From Phaeobacter sp. J2-8 (lineage in GTDB: Bacteria > Pseudomonadota > Alphaproteobacteria > Rhodobacterales > Rhodobacteraceae), in the NCBI RefSeq assembly GCF_022867865.1, contig NZ_JALIEC010000001.1:536001-600000 (forward strand): a stretch of 64,000 nucleotides of DNA, read 5' to 3'. Positions 9,657-18,105 of this stretch are shown piece after piece (positions within the stretch are counted from its first letter, which is position 1; the number at the start of each line of letters is the position of its first letter). Under the pieces are notes generated by a model that was not told the DNA's origin, did no database searches, and worked only from the letters and a program-made list of their open reading frames with translations. A program made the translations under genes and the position numbers.

Positions 9657-10631
9657 CTAGCCCGATCCGATCAACACACCCGCGGCGAAAACCAGCGCCC
9701 CGCCCAGCACGACCTGAAACGCCGCGCGCAGCATTGGGGTGTCCATGTATCGGTTTTGAATCCAGGCGATTGCCCAAAGTTCGACAAAGACCACCAGCAC
9801 CGCAATGCTGGTTGCGGTCCAGAAATCCGGGATCAGATAGGGCAGGGCATGCCCCAACCCGCCCAGGGTGGTCATCACCCCCGACGCGATGCCGCGTTTG
9901 ACGGGGGAGCCGCGCCCGGACAATTGGCCGTCGTCGGATGCGGCCTCGGTAAAGCCCATGGAAATTCCGGCTCCGACCGAGGCCGCCAAGCCAACCAGAA
10001 ACGTGGTCCAGGTGTTCTGGGTGGCAAAAGCGACCGCAAAAATCGGCGCGAGGGTCGAGACAGAGCCATCCATCAGCCCCGCAAGGCCGGGCTGTACCCA
10101 TGTCAAAAGGAATTGGCGTTTGGCGCTGTTGTCTTCGGTTTCGCGCGCCTCTGGGTCCAGGTGGGTGTCTTCCAGCCGGGTTGCGCTGTCCTGATGGTTT
10201 GCTTCTGCTGCCGCCAGATCACCCAGCAATTTGCGGGTGTCGGCGTCGGTGGTGCGTTTGGCGGCCGCCAGATAGAACCGCTCTGCATCCCGTTCCATGG
10301 CGGCGGCTTCGTCCCGCATTCGGTCAAGCCCGAGATTCTCGATCAGCCATACCGGGCGGCGGGCGTAATATCCCGCCACATGTTCCCGACGGATCAGCGG
10401 AATGACCTCGCCGAACCGGGCACGGTGCAATGCAATCAGCTGTTGGCGGTGGCTGTCTTCTTCCTGGGCCATGCCGTCAAACACCGCCGCGCTGTCGGCA
10501 AAATCGGCGCGCAGACGTTCGGCGTACATCCGATAGATGCGCGCGTCGTCCTCTTCTGACGAGATGGCAAGCGCCAGCACCTCTTGTTCGGACAGATCAG
10601 AGAAATGGCGGCGCTGGGTCAGGAATCGCAT
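9657..10631 (-). CDS. mbfA: membrane-bound ferritin / VIT1-type iron exporter
   Basis: A 324-residue fusion. Residues 1-150 form a ferritin-like four-helix di-iron domain (ISSEEDDARIYRMYAE, AQEEDSHRQQLI, AAAEANHQD). Residues 170-324 form a VIT1/CCC1-type membrane domain with LAGLMDGSVSTLAPIFAVAF and ASVGAGISMGFTEAASDDG. This architecture is that of MbfA, an iron exporter that protects against iron and peroxide in Agrobacterium and Bradyrhizobium. In those bacteria it is regulated by Irr, and an Irr-like box is visible upstream here. Confidence 0.92.
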   Translation of the reverse strand: MRFLTQRRHFSDLSEQEVLALAISSEEDDARIYRMYAERLRADFADSAAVFDGMAQEEDSHRQQLIALHRARFGEVIPLIRREHVAGYYARRPVWLIENLGLDRMRDEAAAMERDAERFYLAAAKRTTDADTRKLLGDLAAAEANHQDSATRLEDTHLDPEARETEDNSAKRQFLLTWVQPGLAGLMDGSVSTLAPIFAVAFATQNTWTTFLVGLAASVGAGISMGFTEAASDDGQLSGRGSPVKRGIASGVMTTLGGLGHALPYLIPDFWTATSIAVLVVFVELWAIAWIQNRYMDTPMLRAAFQVVLGGALVFAAGVLIGSG

Positions 10632-10645
10632 GGGGTGTCTCTAGA

Positions 10646-10661
10646 TTAGAATGATTTTAAA
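10646..10661 (-). promoter_or_regulatory. Irr-type iron control element (ICE-like box) upstream of mbfA
   Basis: TTAGAATGATTTTAAA is an imperfect palindrome matching the TTAGAA-N-TTCTAA layout of ICE motifs with one mismatch. It lies 15 nt before the mbfA start, where Irr could block transcription. The assignment rests on the motif and on the known Irr control of mbfA in relatives. Confidence 0.55.
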
Positions 10662-10702
10662 CATAGCGATGCGCCCGGGCATGGCAAGATCTGGTTGGGG
10701 AA

Positions 10703-10812
10703 TTTTCGCCAGATCCTGATTTTGCCAGATCCTAATTATGCCTGTCCTAATTTTGCCGATCCTTAATTTTGCCAGTTTTTAACTATGCCAGTTCTTAACC
10801 ATGCCTGTCCAA
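10703..10812. repeat. degenerate tandem repeat, 7 units of 14-17 bp
   Basis: The consensus unit is about TTTTGCCAGATCCTAA. Units start at 10703, 10720, 10736, 10751, 10767, 10783 and 10799, with substitutions and 1-2 nt length changes. The array fills the gap between mbfA and the PEP-mutase gene. The last codons and the stop of that gene lie inside units 6-7, so its C-terminus is repeat-derived. Confidence 0.8.
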
Positions 10813-11685
10813 CCGGCCCTGTGCCATCATCGCCGCCACTGATCCGTCCTCTGTGGCCTGTTCGGAATAGGTGAATGTGCCCTGGTCCAGCACCTCAGAG
10901 GCCGCCCGATAAAATCCGCCAAGCGCAGCACGGGCAAAGGACCCGCCAACGCTGATCCGGCTGACGCTGGCCGCGGCCAATTCGCTGACGGAACAATTCG
11001 GCCCCGAAATCCCCATGAGCACATTCACCGGTTTGTCGACCGCATCGCAAAGCGTGCGGATTGCCGCGATGTCGCGCAGACCGGGGGCATAAAGCACATC
11101 CGCCCCCGCCTTGGAAAACGCCTGAAGCCGCAGGATCGTATCGTCCAGATCCGGGCGTTGCCACAGAAAATTCTCTGCCCGCGCAGTGAGAAGAAAGGGC
11201 TGGCCACGACAGGCCTCGGCGGCGGCGGCAATCCGTTCCGTGGCCAGGACAAGATCATGGATCGGCGTATTCGGATAGCCGGTTGCATCCTCGATCGAGC
11301 CGCCAACAAGCCCGATCTTGATCGCCTCGGCAATGGTGCGGGCGCAATCACCGGGGGAAATGCCAAACCCATCCTCCAGATCCGCCGTGACCGGCAGGTC
11401 GGTCGCCTCGACAATGGCGGCGGCATTGGTCAGAAGCTCGGTCCGGGACAGGCTGGCGAAACTGTCGCGTTTGCCGGCGGAAAAGGCATAGCCCGCGCTG
11501 GTGGTGGCCAGGGCCGAAAACCCCATGGCGGTCAGGATGCGGGCGGTGCCGGCATCCCAGGGGTTGGGGATGACAAAGGCACCTTTGGCAGCATGCAGCG
11601 CCTTGAAGACCTCGTATTTGCGATATTGCTCTGACACTGGGCTGGGGGGCTGGCCCATGTGTCGCCCCGAATATTGGTCCGCCAT
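10795..11685 (-). CDS. isocitrate lyase / PEP mutase family protein
   Basis: A 296-residue (beta/alpha)8 enzyme of the PEP mutase/isocitrate lyase superfamily. Visible are VIPNPWDAGTARILTAMGFSALATTSAG, the metal-binding DLEDGFG, GGSIEDATG, LTARAENF, and VLMGISGPNCSV. It lacks the KKCGH loop of isocitrate lyase. Members with this set are often annotated as oxaloacetate decarboxylases or 2,3-dimethylmalate-lyase-like enzymes; the substrate is open. An AAGGAG site precedes the ATG. It is transcribed divergently from the TetR gene at 11810, a common regulator-target arrangement. Confidence 0.85.
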   Translation of the reverse strand: MADQYSGRHMGQPPSPVSEQYRKYEVFKALHAAKGAFVIPNPWDAGTARILTAMGFSALATTSAGYAFSAGKRDSFASLSRTELLTNAAAIVEATDLPVTADLEDGFGISPGDCARTIAEAIKIGLVGGSIEDATGYPNTPIHDLVLATERIAAAAEACRGQPFLLTARAENFLWQRPDLDDTILRLQAFSKAGADVLYAPGLRDIAAIRTLCDAVDKPVNVLMGISGPNCSVSELAAASVSRISVGGSFARAALGGFYRAASEVLDQGTFTYSEQATEDGSVAAMMAQGRLDRHG

Positions 11686-11766
11686 AGGACACTCCTTTGC
11701 TGGATTTCACCCTACCACAAAAGCGGGGCATCGGGCGACAAAGGTGAACGCGCGGCTGTTGAAACT

Positions 11767-11780
11767 AAACCGAACAGTCT
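11767..11780. promoter_or_regulatory. possible TetR operator
   Basis: AAACCGAACAGTCT is a degenerate inverted repeat: the half-sites AAACCG and AGACTG (on the other strand) agree at 4 of 6 positions, around a 2-nt centre. It lies in the divergent spacer 30 nt before the tetR start. The form is like the AAACCGNNCGGTTT operators of some TetR proteins. Confidence 0.3.
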
Positions 11781-11809
11781 ATAAGTTAATCACACAAGGA
11801 GCCGCAAGA

Positions 11810-12451
11810 ATGAGCCCGACCGCCGAATTGGCCAAAACCACCAATCCATCGCAAATCCGCCGAGGGCGCAAGTTTGACCAGGTTCTGGCGGGCGCGCGCG
11901 AGGTGTTTCTGGCGCAGGGCTTCGAAGGGGCCTCTGTTGATGACATCGCCCGCGCCGCCGGGGTGTCCAAGGCCACGCTCTACAGCTATTTCCCCGACAA
12001 AAGGCTGCTGTTTACCGAGGTGGCCTCCTGCGAATGTTGCCGCCAGTCCGACACCGCCATGGCGGTGATCGACGCAAATGGCCCGCCGCGCAAAGTGCTG
12101 GATCAGGTCGCCCGGCATTTCCTTGGGTTCATCCTGTCGGATTTCGGCATGTCGATTTTTCGCATCTGCGTGGCAGAGGCGGATCGCTTTCCCGACCTCG
12201 GCCGCCAGTTCTATAATTCTGGTCCGGCCGTGATGCGGGTGGCGCTGGTGGATTACATGCGCGGAGCGGTCGAGCGGGGCGAACTCGACATCACGGATCT
12301 CGATCTGGCGGCCGATCAGTTCAGCGAATTGTGCAAGGCCGATCTGTGGCCGCGCATGATTTTCAATGTGTCTGACCGGATCACGCCGGAAGAGATCGAC
12401 CGCGTGATCATCGGCGCGCTGGACATCTTCATGGCCCGTTACGGCGTCTGA
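11810..12451 (+). CDS. TetR/AcrR family transcriptional regulator
   Basis: A 213-residue repressor. The N-terminal helix-turn-helix is clear: AREVFLAQGFEGASVDDIA and AGVSKATLYSYFPDKRLLF (residues about 25-65). A C-terminal ligand domain follows, of the type with FICVAEADRFPDL. An AAGGAG site precedes the ATG at 11810; the frame is open further upstream but runs through the opposite gene's promoter. It probably controls itself and the divergent PEP-mutase-family gene. Confidence 0.9.
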   Translation: MSPTAELAKTTNPSQIRRGRKFDQVLAGAREVFLAQGFEGASVDDIARAAGVSKATLYSYFPDKRLLFTEVASCECCRQSDTAMAVIDANGPPRKVLDQVARHFLGFILSDFGMSIFRICVAEADRFPDLGRQFYNSGPAVMRVALVDYMRGAVERGELDITDLDLAADQFSELCKADLWPRMIFNVSDRITPEEIDRVIIGALDIFMARYGV

Positions 12452-12468
12452 CGACGCCGCCGCCCGGA

Positions 12469-13164
12469 TCAATCAACCCGCCGCACCAAAAGCTGATTGC
12501 CCGCCCCCTTGCGGGTTTCAAACACCTTCAATTTCGCCACCAGATCACTCAGCTTGCGCTGGCCATAGCTGCGGGTGTCGAAATCCGGGTTGGCGGCGAT
12601 GATGAATTGGCCGATCTGGCCAAGGGTGTACCATTCGTCGCCCTGTTCGATCCCCTCCATCGCCTTGAAGATCAGATTGCGGGCCTCTTCCAGCGATCGG
12701 GTGCTGGGCGCTTCGCGCACCTCATCTTCGCCGATGTTTTCCAGAAAAATGAACCGCTTGCAGGCCTTGCGAAACGCATCCGGCGTCTTGCGCTGACCCA
12801 TGCCGTATACATCCAGCCCCTGTTCGCGCACGCGGCTGGCCAATCGGGTGAAATCGCTGTCCGATGACACCAGAACAAATCCGTCAAACCGCCCGGAATG
12901 CAACAGATCCATCGCATCAATCACCAGCGCGATGTCACTGGCGTTCTTGCCGACGGTATTGGCGGGTTGGTGGTGCGGCACCAGCCCGAATTCGGCCTGC
13001 ACCCGGCTCCACCCCGCCATCTGTTGTGATGAAAAATCACCATAGCAGCGCCGCACACTGGCTTCGCCCAATGTGGCGATCTCGTCAAAGATCGCCTTGG
13101 TATATTTCGGGGATGTGTTATCGGCGTCGATCAGGACAGCCAGCAGGTTTGTTTGTTCTCTCAT
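12469..13164 (-). CDS. NYN domain protein with C-terminal OST-HTH/LOTUS-type domain
   Basis: A 231-residue protein. The N-terminal NYN (PIN-like) nuclease fold shows its acidic residues in VLIDADNTSPKY, DIALVIDAMDLL and VSSDSDFTRLASRV. A C-terminal winged-helix-like segment (residues about 160-231, WYTLGQIGQFIIAANPDFD...YGQRKLSDLVAK) fits an OST-HTH/LOTUS domain that binds RNA. The combination suggests an RNA nuclease or RNA-processing factor, with no established target. It converges on tetR with a 17-nt gap. Confidence 0.85.
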   Translation of the reverse strand: MREQTNLLAVLIDADNTSPKYTKAIFDEIATLGEASVRRCYGDFSSQQMAGWSRVQAEFGLVPHHQPANTVGKNASDIALVIDAMDLLHSGRFDGFVLVSSDSDFTRLASRVREQGLDVYGMGQRKTPDAFRKACKRFIFLENIGEDEVREAPSTRSLEEARNLIFKAMEGIEQGDEWYTLGQIGQFIIAANPDFDTRSYGQRKLSDLVAKLKVFETRKGAGNQLLVRRVD

Positions 13165-13195
13165 GCGGGCACCATGGCGGCAACCGCACCAGAGG

Positions 13196-13690
13196 TCAAA
13201 CCAAAGACCGGTACATCACCAAAGCATCAACATACCCTTCGGTCGGATGGCAAAAAGCCCCGGGCAAGCGGCCCACAACGTCAAATCCGGCCCGCTCCCA
13301 TGTGGCAATGGCGCGGGAATTGGTCGCCACGACAAAATTGTATTGCATGGCGCGAAATCCCTGTTGGCGGGCCTCGTCCAGCGATGCCGCCAGCATGGCC
13401 CGCGCCACGCCCTTGCCTGCGGCGGCGGGGCTGGTGCAATAACCGGCATTACAGACATGTTGCCCGCCGCCGGTCTGGTTCGCCCGCACATAAAAACAGC
13501 CCAATGCGCTGCCATCTTCCTCGGCAATCCAGACCCGCGCGGTCTCTGGCCAGAAATAGGCCAGCCCCCCGGCCATGCCGCCCTGCGGATCGGCACAAAA
13601 GGTCTCGCCGCTTTCCACCGCAGGCCGAATAATGGCCCAGACCGTGGCATCATCCGCACCGCGGCGCGCTTCTCGAAAACTCAGCCCCAT
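13196..13690 (-). CDS. GNAT family N-acetyltransferase
   Basis: A 164-residue acetyltransferase. The acetyl-CoA-binding strand-loop-helix is CTSPAAAGKGVARAMLAASLDEARQQG, and the following strand is YNFVVATNSRAIATWERAGFDVVGRLPGAF. The ATG at 13690 has AAGGA upstream; longer readings run into a basic, non-family stretch. The acceptor is unknown. Confidence 0.88.
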   Translation of the reverse strand: MGLSFREARRGADDATVWAIIRPAVESGETFCADPQGGMAGGLAYFWPETARVWIAEEDGSALGCFYVRANQTGGGQHVCNAGYCTSPAAAGKGVARAMLAASLDEARQQGFRAMQYNFVVATNSRAIATWERAGFDVVGRLPGAFCHPTEGYVDALVMYRSLV

Positions 13691-13747
13691 ACTCGGTCCT
13701 TGCTTCTCTTCTTTCCAAATACGCATCTTTCCGCACCCTCTACGCGT

Positions 13748-13788
13748 CCGGCCCGGTGAACAGCATTGCCATGCTGCCACCGGGCCGG
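13748..13788. other. large imperfect hairpin after the class III alcohol dehydrogenase gene
   Basis: Outer arms CCGGCCCGGTG / CACCGGGCCGG (11 bp, perfect) enclose inner arms CAGCAT / ATGCTG around a TGCC loop. It is placed downstream of the dehydrogenase and upstream of the GNAT gene on the minus strand. There is no T-tract on either side, so a terminator or mRNA-stabilising role is only inferred. Confidence 0.6.
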
Positions 13789-13824
13789 ATCAGTCCGCCG
13801 CAAAGGAGGGCCCGTTCAGGTGCC

Positions 13825-14937
13825 TTAGAATTCCACAACCGCACGGATGGATTTGCCCGCATGCATCAACTCAAAACCTTCGTTGATGTCATCCAGCGAC
13901 AGTTTATGGGTGATCATCGGATCAATCTCGATCTTGCCATCCATGTACCAATCGACAATTTTCGGCACATCGGTGCGCCCGCGTGCGCCGCCAAATGCCG
14001 TGCCACGCCAGACCCGGCCTGTCACAAGCTGGAAAGGACGGGTCGAAATCTCGGCGCTGGCCGGGGCCACGCCGATGATGATCGATTTACCCCACCCCTT
14101 GTGCGCGGCTTCCAGCGCCGTGCGCATCACGCCGACATTGCCGGTGGCATCAAATGTGTAATCCGCGCCGCCTTTGGTCAATTCGACCAGATGCGCCACC
14201 AGATCGCCCTCGACCTTGGACGGGTTGACGAAATCGGTCATGCCGAAACGGGTGGCCATGTCGACCTTGTCGTCGTTCAGATCGACCCCGACAATCTGGT
14301 CGGCGCCAGCCAGTCGCAACCCCTGAAGCACGTTCAGACCAATCCCGCCCAGACCAAAGACAATGGCGCGGGAGCCGATTTCCACCTTTGCGGTGTTGAT
14401 CACCGCACCAATGCCGGTGGTCACGCCACAACCGATGTAACAAACCTTGTCAAACGGTGCATCCTTGCGGATCTTGGCCAATGCGATTTCCGGCAAAACC
14501 GTGTGATTGGCAAATGTCGAACAGCCCATGTAATGCAGGATCGGCGTGCCATCGAGCATGGAAAACCGCGAGGTGCCATCGGGCATCACGCCCGCGCCTT
14601 GTGTCGTGCGGATCGCCTGACACAGGTTGGTCTTCGGGTTCAGACAATATTCGCATTCGCGGCATTCCGGCGTGTAAAGCGGAATGACATGATCGCCCGG
14701 TTTCAGACTGGTGACACCGGCCCCAACCTCAAGCACAACACCGGCCCCCTCGTGGCCCAAAATCGCCGGAAAGGCGCCTTCGGGGTCGGCCCCGGACCGG
14801 GTGAATTCATCGGTGTGGCAAAGACCGGTGGCTTTGATCTCGACCAGAACCTCACCCGCCTTCGGCCCTTCGAGGTTCACTTCCATCACTTCCAGGGGTT
14901 TGCCCGCTTCCAAAGCAACCGCAGCTCGTGTGCGCAT
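13825..14937 (-). CDS. S-(hydroxymethyl)glutathione dehydrogenase / class III alcohol dehydrogenase
   Basis: Oxidises S-hydroxymethylglutathione to S-formylglutathione with NAD; also acts as nitrosoglutathione reductase. The 370-residue zinc enzyme has the catalytic-zinc motifs [12 protein letters not shown] and GHEGAGVV, the structural-zinc cysteines in [17 protein letters not shown], and the Rossmann motif [12 protein letters not shown]. The ATG at 14937 has AAGGA upstream. The cytochrome c' gene is divergent in position but on the same strand, just upstream. FghA at 6650 completes the pathway. Confidence 0.95.
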   Translation of the reverse strand: MRTRAAVALEAGKPLEVMEVNLEGPKAGEVLVEIKATGLCHTDEFTRSGADPEGAFPAILGHEGAGVVLEVGAGVTSLKPGDHVIPLYTPECRECEYCLNPKTNLCQAIRTTQGAGVMPDGTSRFSMLDGTPILHYMGCSTFANHTVLPEIALAKIRKDAPFDKVCYIGCGVTTGIGAVINTAKVEIGSRAIVFGLGGIGLNVLQGLRLAGADQIVGVDLNDDKVDMATRFGMTDFVNPSKVEGDLVAHLVELTKGGADYTFDATGNVGVMRTALEAAHKGWGKSIIIGVAPASAEISTRPFQLVTGRVWRGTAFGGARGRTDVPKIVDWYMDGKIEIDPMITHKLSLDDINEGFELMHAGKSIRAVVEF

Positions 14938-15038
14938 GTGTTTTCCTTTCCAGGGCTGTCTCGTCAAAATGTCGCTGCGAACCTGCGGGAAACCCGATCC
15001 GGCTGCAAGTCACAGTTCGGCGTCAGATGTTTACGCGG

Positions 15039-15488
15039 CTATTTTTCCAGACGAAAGTTCATATGACAGGCACCACAGGCCCGCCCGATTGGTCCGATCC
15101 CGGCGCGCAGCATGTCGACATTGGTCACATCCAGGGCGGTGATCGCGGTTTCCAGGGCCATGGCCTGGGCGGCGAAATCGTTCCAGTCCCGCCAGATTTT
15201 GGGCCGGGCTTCGGATTTGGGATCACTGGCCTTGGTTTCAAAAACCTCCGGGATCTCGGCGGCATGTTGCAAAAGCGCGGCGCGGGCGGTTTTCGCCTTG
15301 TCGGCCTCAAATTCGGTTTTGCCACGCGCCATATCTGCCAACGTGCCAACACTGCGCGCCATTTCCGACATGCCATGCATCCGCGCCTTGACGTGGCGAT
15401 CCTTGACCCCGCTATGGGCCAGCGCCATGCCGGCAAGTGTTCCGCCGACAAGCGCGCATAAAATCAGGCAGGGAATTTGGCGGCGCAT
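15039..15488 (-). CDS. cytochrome c' (class II c-type cytochrome)
   Basis: A 149-residue periplasmic haem protein with an N-terminal signal segment (RRQIPCLILCALVGGTLAGMALA) and the C-terminal haem site CGACH, the class II arrangement. The four-helix bundle is consistent with residues 40-145. Cytochromes c' bind NO or CO and may protect against NO; electron-transfer roles are less clear. It lies upstream of class III alcohol dehydrogenase on the same strand. Confidence 0.9.
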   Translation of the reverse strand: MRRQIPCLILCALVGGTLAGMALAHSGVKDRHVKARMHGMSEMARSVGTLADMARGKTEFEADKAKTARAALLQHAAEIPEVFETKASDPKSEARPKIWRDWNDFAAQAMALETAITALDVTNVDMLRAGIGPIGRACGACHMNFRLEK

Positions 15489-15577
15489 GTGCAAAGGCTC
15501 CAGATGTTTCTGTCTGCGCAAGACTCGCAAATTGCCAGCGGCTCCGCAACCTGCGGCACGGAAAAGATACCGTTGCC

Positions 15578-15625
15578 CTTCTTCTGTTCAAAAATATCCC
15601 GGGGGGTCTGGGGGGCTGGCCCCCC
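15578..15625 (-). repeat. intergenic hairpin repeat, copy C
   Basis: Reverse orientation: CTTCTTCTGTTC then AAAAATATCCC, followed by a GGGGGGC / GCCCCCC hairpin. It lies in the spacer between cytochrome c' and imuB. Confidence 0.75.
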
Positions 15626-15724
15626 GGCCTGTCGGCGCGCGCAGGCGCGGCGACATCACAAACCAAAATCGCATGCCGCCCGGGCTGGGAACTCGACTCT
15701 CCAATCTGCCCCTGATATTGACAA

Positions 15725-15739
15725 GAACATAAAGTGAAC
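15725..15739 (-). promoter_or_regulatory. LexA (SOS) box upstream of imuB
   Basis: GAAC-ATAAAGT-GAAC, which reads GTTC-N7-GTTC on the other strand, is the alphaproteobacterial LexA operator. It directly follows a TTGACA hexamer at 15718-15723 and ends 15 nt before the imuB ATG. A good -10 hexamer is not obvious. Confidence 0.7.
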
Positions 15740-15754
15740 AAATCTGTCACCGCC

Positions 15755-17453
15755 ATGCCGCACCGTCGCCTCTCTCTCTCTGGTTTCCCCGGCTTGGGGC
15801 CGAACGCCTGTTGCGACAGGCGCGCGGGGATGCTGCCTTGCAAGAGATGCCCTTTGCCGTGGTCGAGGATGTGGGCAATGCCCAGATCCTGTCCTCCGTG
15901 TCGGATGCGGGCTCGGCGGTCGGGCTTTATCGCGGCCAGCCGCTGCGCGATGCCCATGCGGTCAGCGCCAACCTGCGCACATTACGGCGTAATCCGCAGG
16001 CCGAGGCGGCGTTCCTGGCGGCCTTGATGCGTTGGGCGGGCAAGTTCAGCCCCTGGGTCGCGCTGGATGGGGACGAGGGGCTGATGTTGGATGTGACCGG
16101 TTGCAGCCATCTGTTTGGCGGCGAGGTGGGGCTTTGTCGTCAGGTTGCGCAGGACTGTCACGATATGGGGATCAGCGTGCGGCACGGCCTTGCCGACAGT
16201 CGCGGCGGGGCCTGGGCGCTGGCGCGATACGCCGGGCGGGGGGCGGGGCAGGGCGGGCTGCATACACGGTCCGGCGATGACATCGACCAGGAGGCCCGCG
16301 CCACCCGGTCGCGCGCGGCCAAGCGGCGGCATTGGGAACGCGGCGGGGCGGCCCCGACAGGACAGTGGATGGGGCGGGGGACAGGACGGGGTGCGGAAAT
16401 CCCCGCCGGAACGATCGCCCCCCCCGGCCAGAACCGCAGTACACTGGCCGCCCTGCCGGTGGCGGCGCTGCGGCTGGATGGGGACACGGCGGCCCAACTG
16501 GCGCGGCTGGGCCTGCGCAATATCGGCGATCTGGCGGGACAGCCGCGGGCGGCGCTGGCGCGGCGGTTCGGCAAGGGGCTGGTGCTGCGGCTGGATCAGG
16601 CCTTTGGCGCGGTGCCAGAGCCGATTTCCCCGCCGCCCCGCCGCCCCGGTTTGCGGTGCGGATGACCCTGCCGGATCCGATCGGGCTGGAAGAGGACGTG
16701 CTGGCCGGGCTGGACCGGCTGTTGCCACGTCTGTCGGTGCTTTTGCAGGACAAGGGCATGGGCGCGCGCACCCTTCGGTTGCAGGCCTTTCGCAGTGATC
16801 ACACCATGCAGACGCTTGAGGTGCGGCTGGCGCGTGCCTCATATGATCCCGAACGGCTGCGCCCGCTGCTGGCGATGAAAGTGCATGAGATTGACGCCGG
16901 TTTTGGCATCGACATGCTGCGGCTGGAGGCGGTGCAGGTCGAGCCGCTGGCGATGCGCACGCCGGTGGGGCATCTGGCGGCGGGGGCGGCGGTGAATGCG
17001 CGGCTGGCGGCGAATACCAGTCTGGATGATCTGATCGGGCGGCTGGGCGCGCGGGTCGGAATGGAGGCGATCACCCGTCGCCACCCCGGCGACAGCCATA
17101 TCCCGGAAAAGACCGAACTGGTGCTGGCGGCCGCCTGGTCCGAGCCTGCCGCAGATTGGCCCGCCCCGGCGCGGCCCCGGCCGTTGCTGTTGTGGCAACC
17201 TGAACCGGTGCAGGCGCCGGTGGTGCCACGCCTGTCGGCGCGGTTCCGTTGGCGGGGGCGGGCGTTGACCCTTGTGGCGGCGGCGGGACCGGAGCGTATT
17301 TCCCCGGAATGGTGGCTGGATGACCCGGCTTGGCGGTCGGGCCAGCGTGATTACTGGCGTGTGACCTGTGGCGAGGGGGATCAGCTTTGGTTATTTTTTG
17401 CCCATGGCGGGGCGATGTCGGCGGGATGGTTCTGTCAGGGCAGTTTCGCATGA
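15755..17453 (+). pseudogene. imuB: imuB-like Y-family DNA polymerase protein, broken by two frameshifts
   Basis: ImuB is the non-catalytic Y-family partner that links ImuA and DnaE2 in the SOS mutasome. The protein is recognisable in three pieces. MPHRRLSLS leads into a (CT)6 tract (15770-15781); with five CT units it would read LSLWFPRLGAERLL, the family start. The second piece (FAVVEDVGNAQILSSVSDAG ... VALDGDEGLMLDVTGCSHLFGG ... RLGLRNIGDLAGQPRAALARR) runs to about 16645. A 1-nt loss in a C-rich run near 16643-16651 then shifts to FAVRMTLPDPIGLEEDVLAGL, which continues to the stop. No imuA or dnaE2 is adjacent. It may be a real pseudogene, a slippage-controlled gene or a sequencing error. 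Confidence 0.75.
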
Positions 17454-17667
17454 CGTCGCAGGAAGGCGCGGATCGGCCGCGAGGTGGCGCGGATCTTATC
17501 CATGGGTAAGGCGTAAATATCTGTTAATAAACATTTATTTCGCGTGACTTCGCCGCGCGCTGCCCGCGACGGTGATGCGCCCTTGGACCGCAGGGGGCAG
17601 AGGCGTTGTGCCGGACCGTTTGATTTGCTGGTTGATTTGCCGGAGAAACCGCGCAAATCTTTACCCT

Positions 17668-18002
17668 ATGAATAGTTTTTCCCCTTTCCCGCGTCCGGGT
17701 CGGATGTGGTGGCGTTTCAACGCCCCGAGCTGTCGGTCATCCTGTCGCTGTATGGTCGCATGGTGGCGGCGGGTGAATGGCGAGACTACGGGATTTCCAT
17801 GCTGCGCGATGTGGCGGTGTTTTCCGTGTTCAAGCGCACTGCGGAAAATCCGCTGTACCGGATCGAGAAACGCCCCAAGCTGCGGAACCGTCAGGGCATG
17901 TATGCGGTGATTGGCATCGACGGTCAGGTGTTGAAGCGCGGTCATGATCTGAAATCGGTGTTGCGGGTGTTGGAGCGGAAATTGATCCGTGTGGTTGAAT
18001 AG
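17668..18002 (+). CDS. DUF2794 family protein, probable 1-nt frameshift near the start
   Basis: A conserved small alphaproteobacterial protein of unknown function. The conserved body reads SVILSLYGRMVAAGEWRDYG, VAVFSVFKRTAENPLYRIEK and KRGHDLKSVLRVLERKL. The clean frame has only a GTG (17706) as a start. An ATG at 17668 gives MNSFSPFPRPG in another frame, and one missing G in the GGG run at 17697-17699 would join the two into a family-like N-terminus. I therefore place the start at 17668 with a frameshift; if the GTG is real, the gene is 17706-18002. Confidence 0.75.
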
Positions 18003-18105
18003 GGCCGACCTGGGCCTGTGGTCTGAGAATATGGCCTGGGAGATCCGCCTGAACAAAACGGCCCGAACAATACGGCCTCAGCATATGCCGTAGGGGGTAT
18101 GCAGG

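Noticed and set aside
10681..10812. CRISPR-like array
   Set aside because: Units are contiguous 14-17 bp degenerate repeats without spacers.
11158..11634. Plus-strand ORF opposite the PEP-mutase gene
   Set aside because: Glycine-rich antisense reading; the minus-strand protein is clearly the real one.
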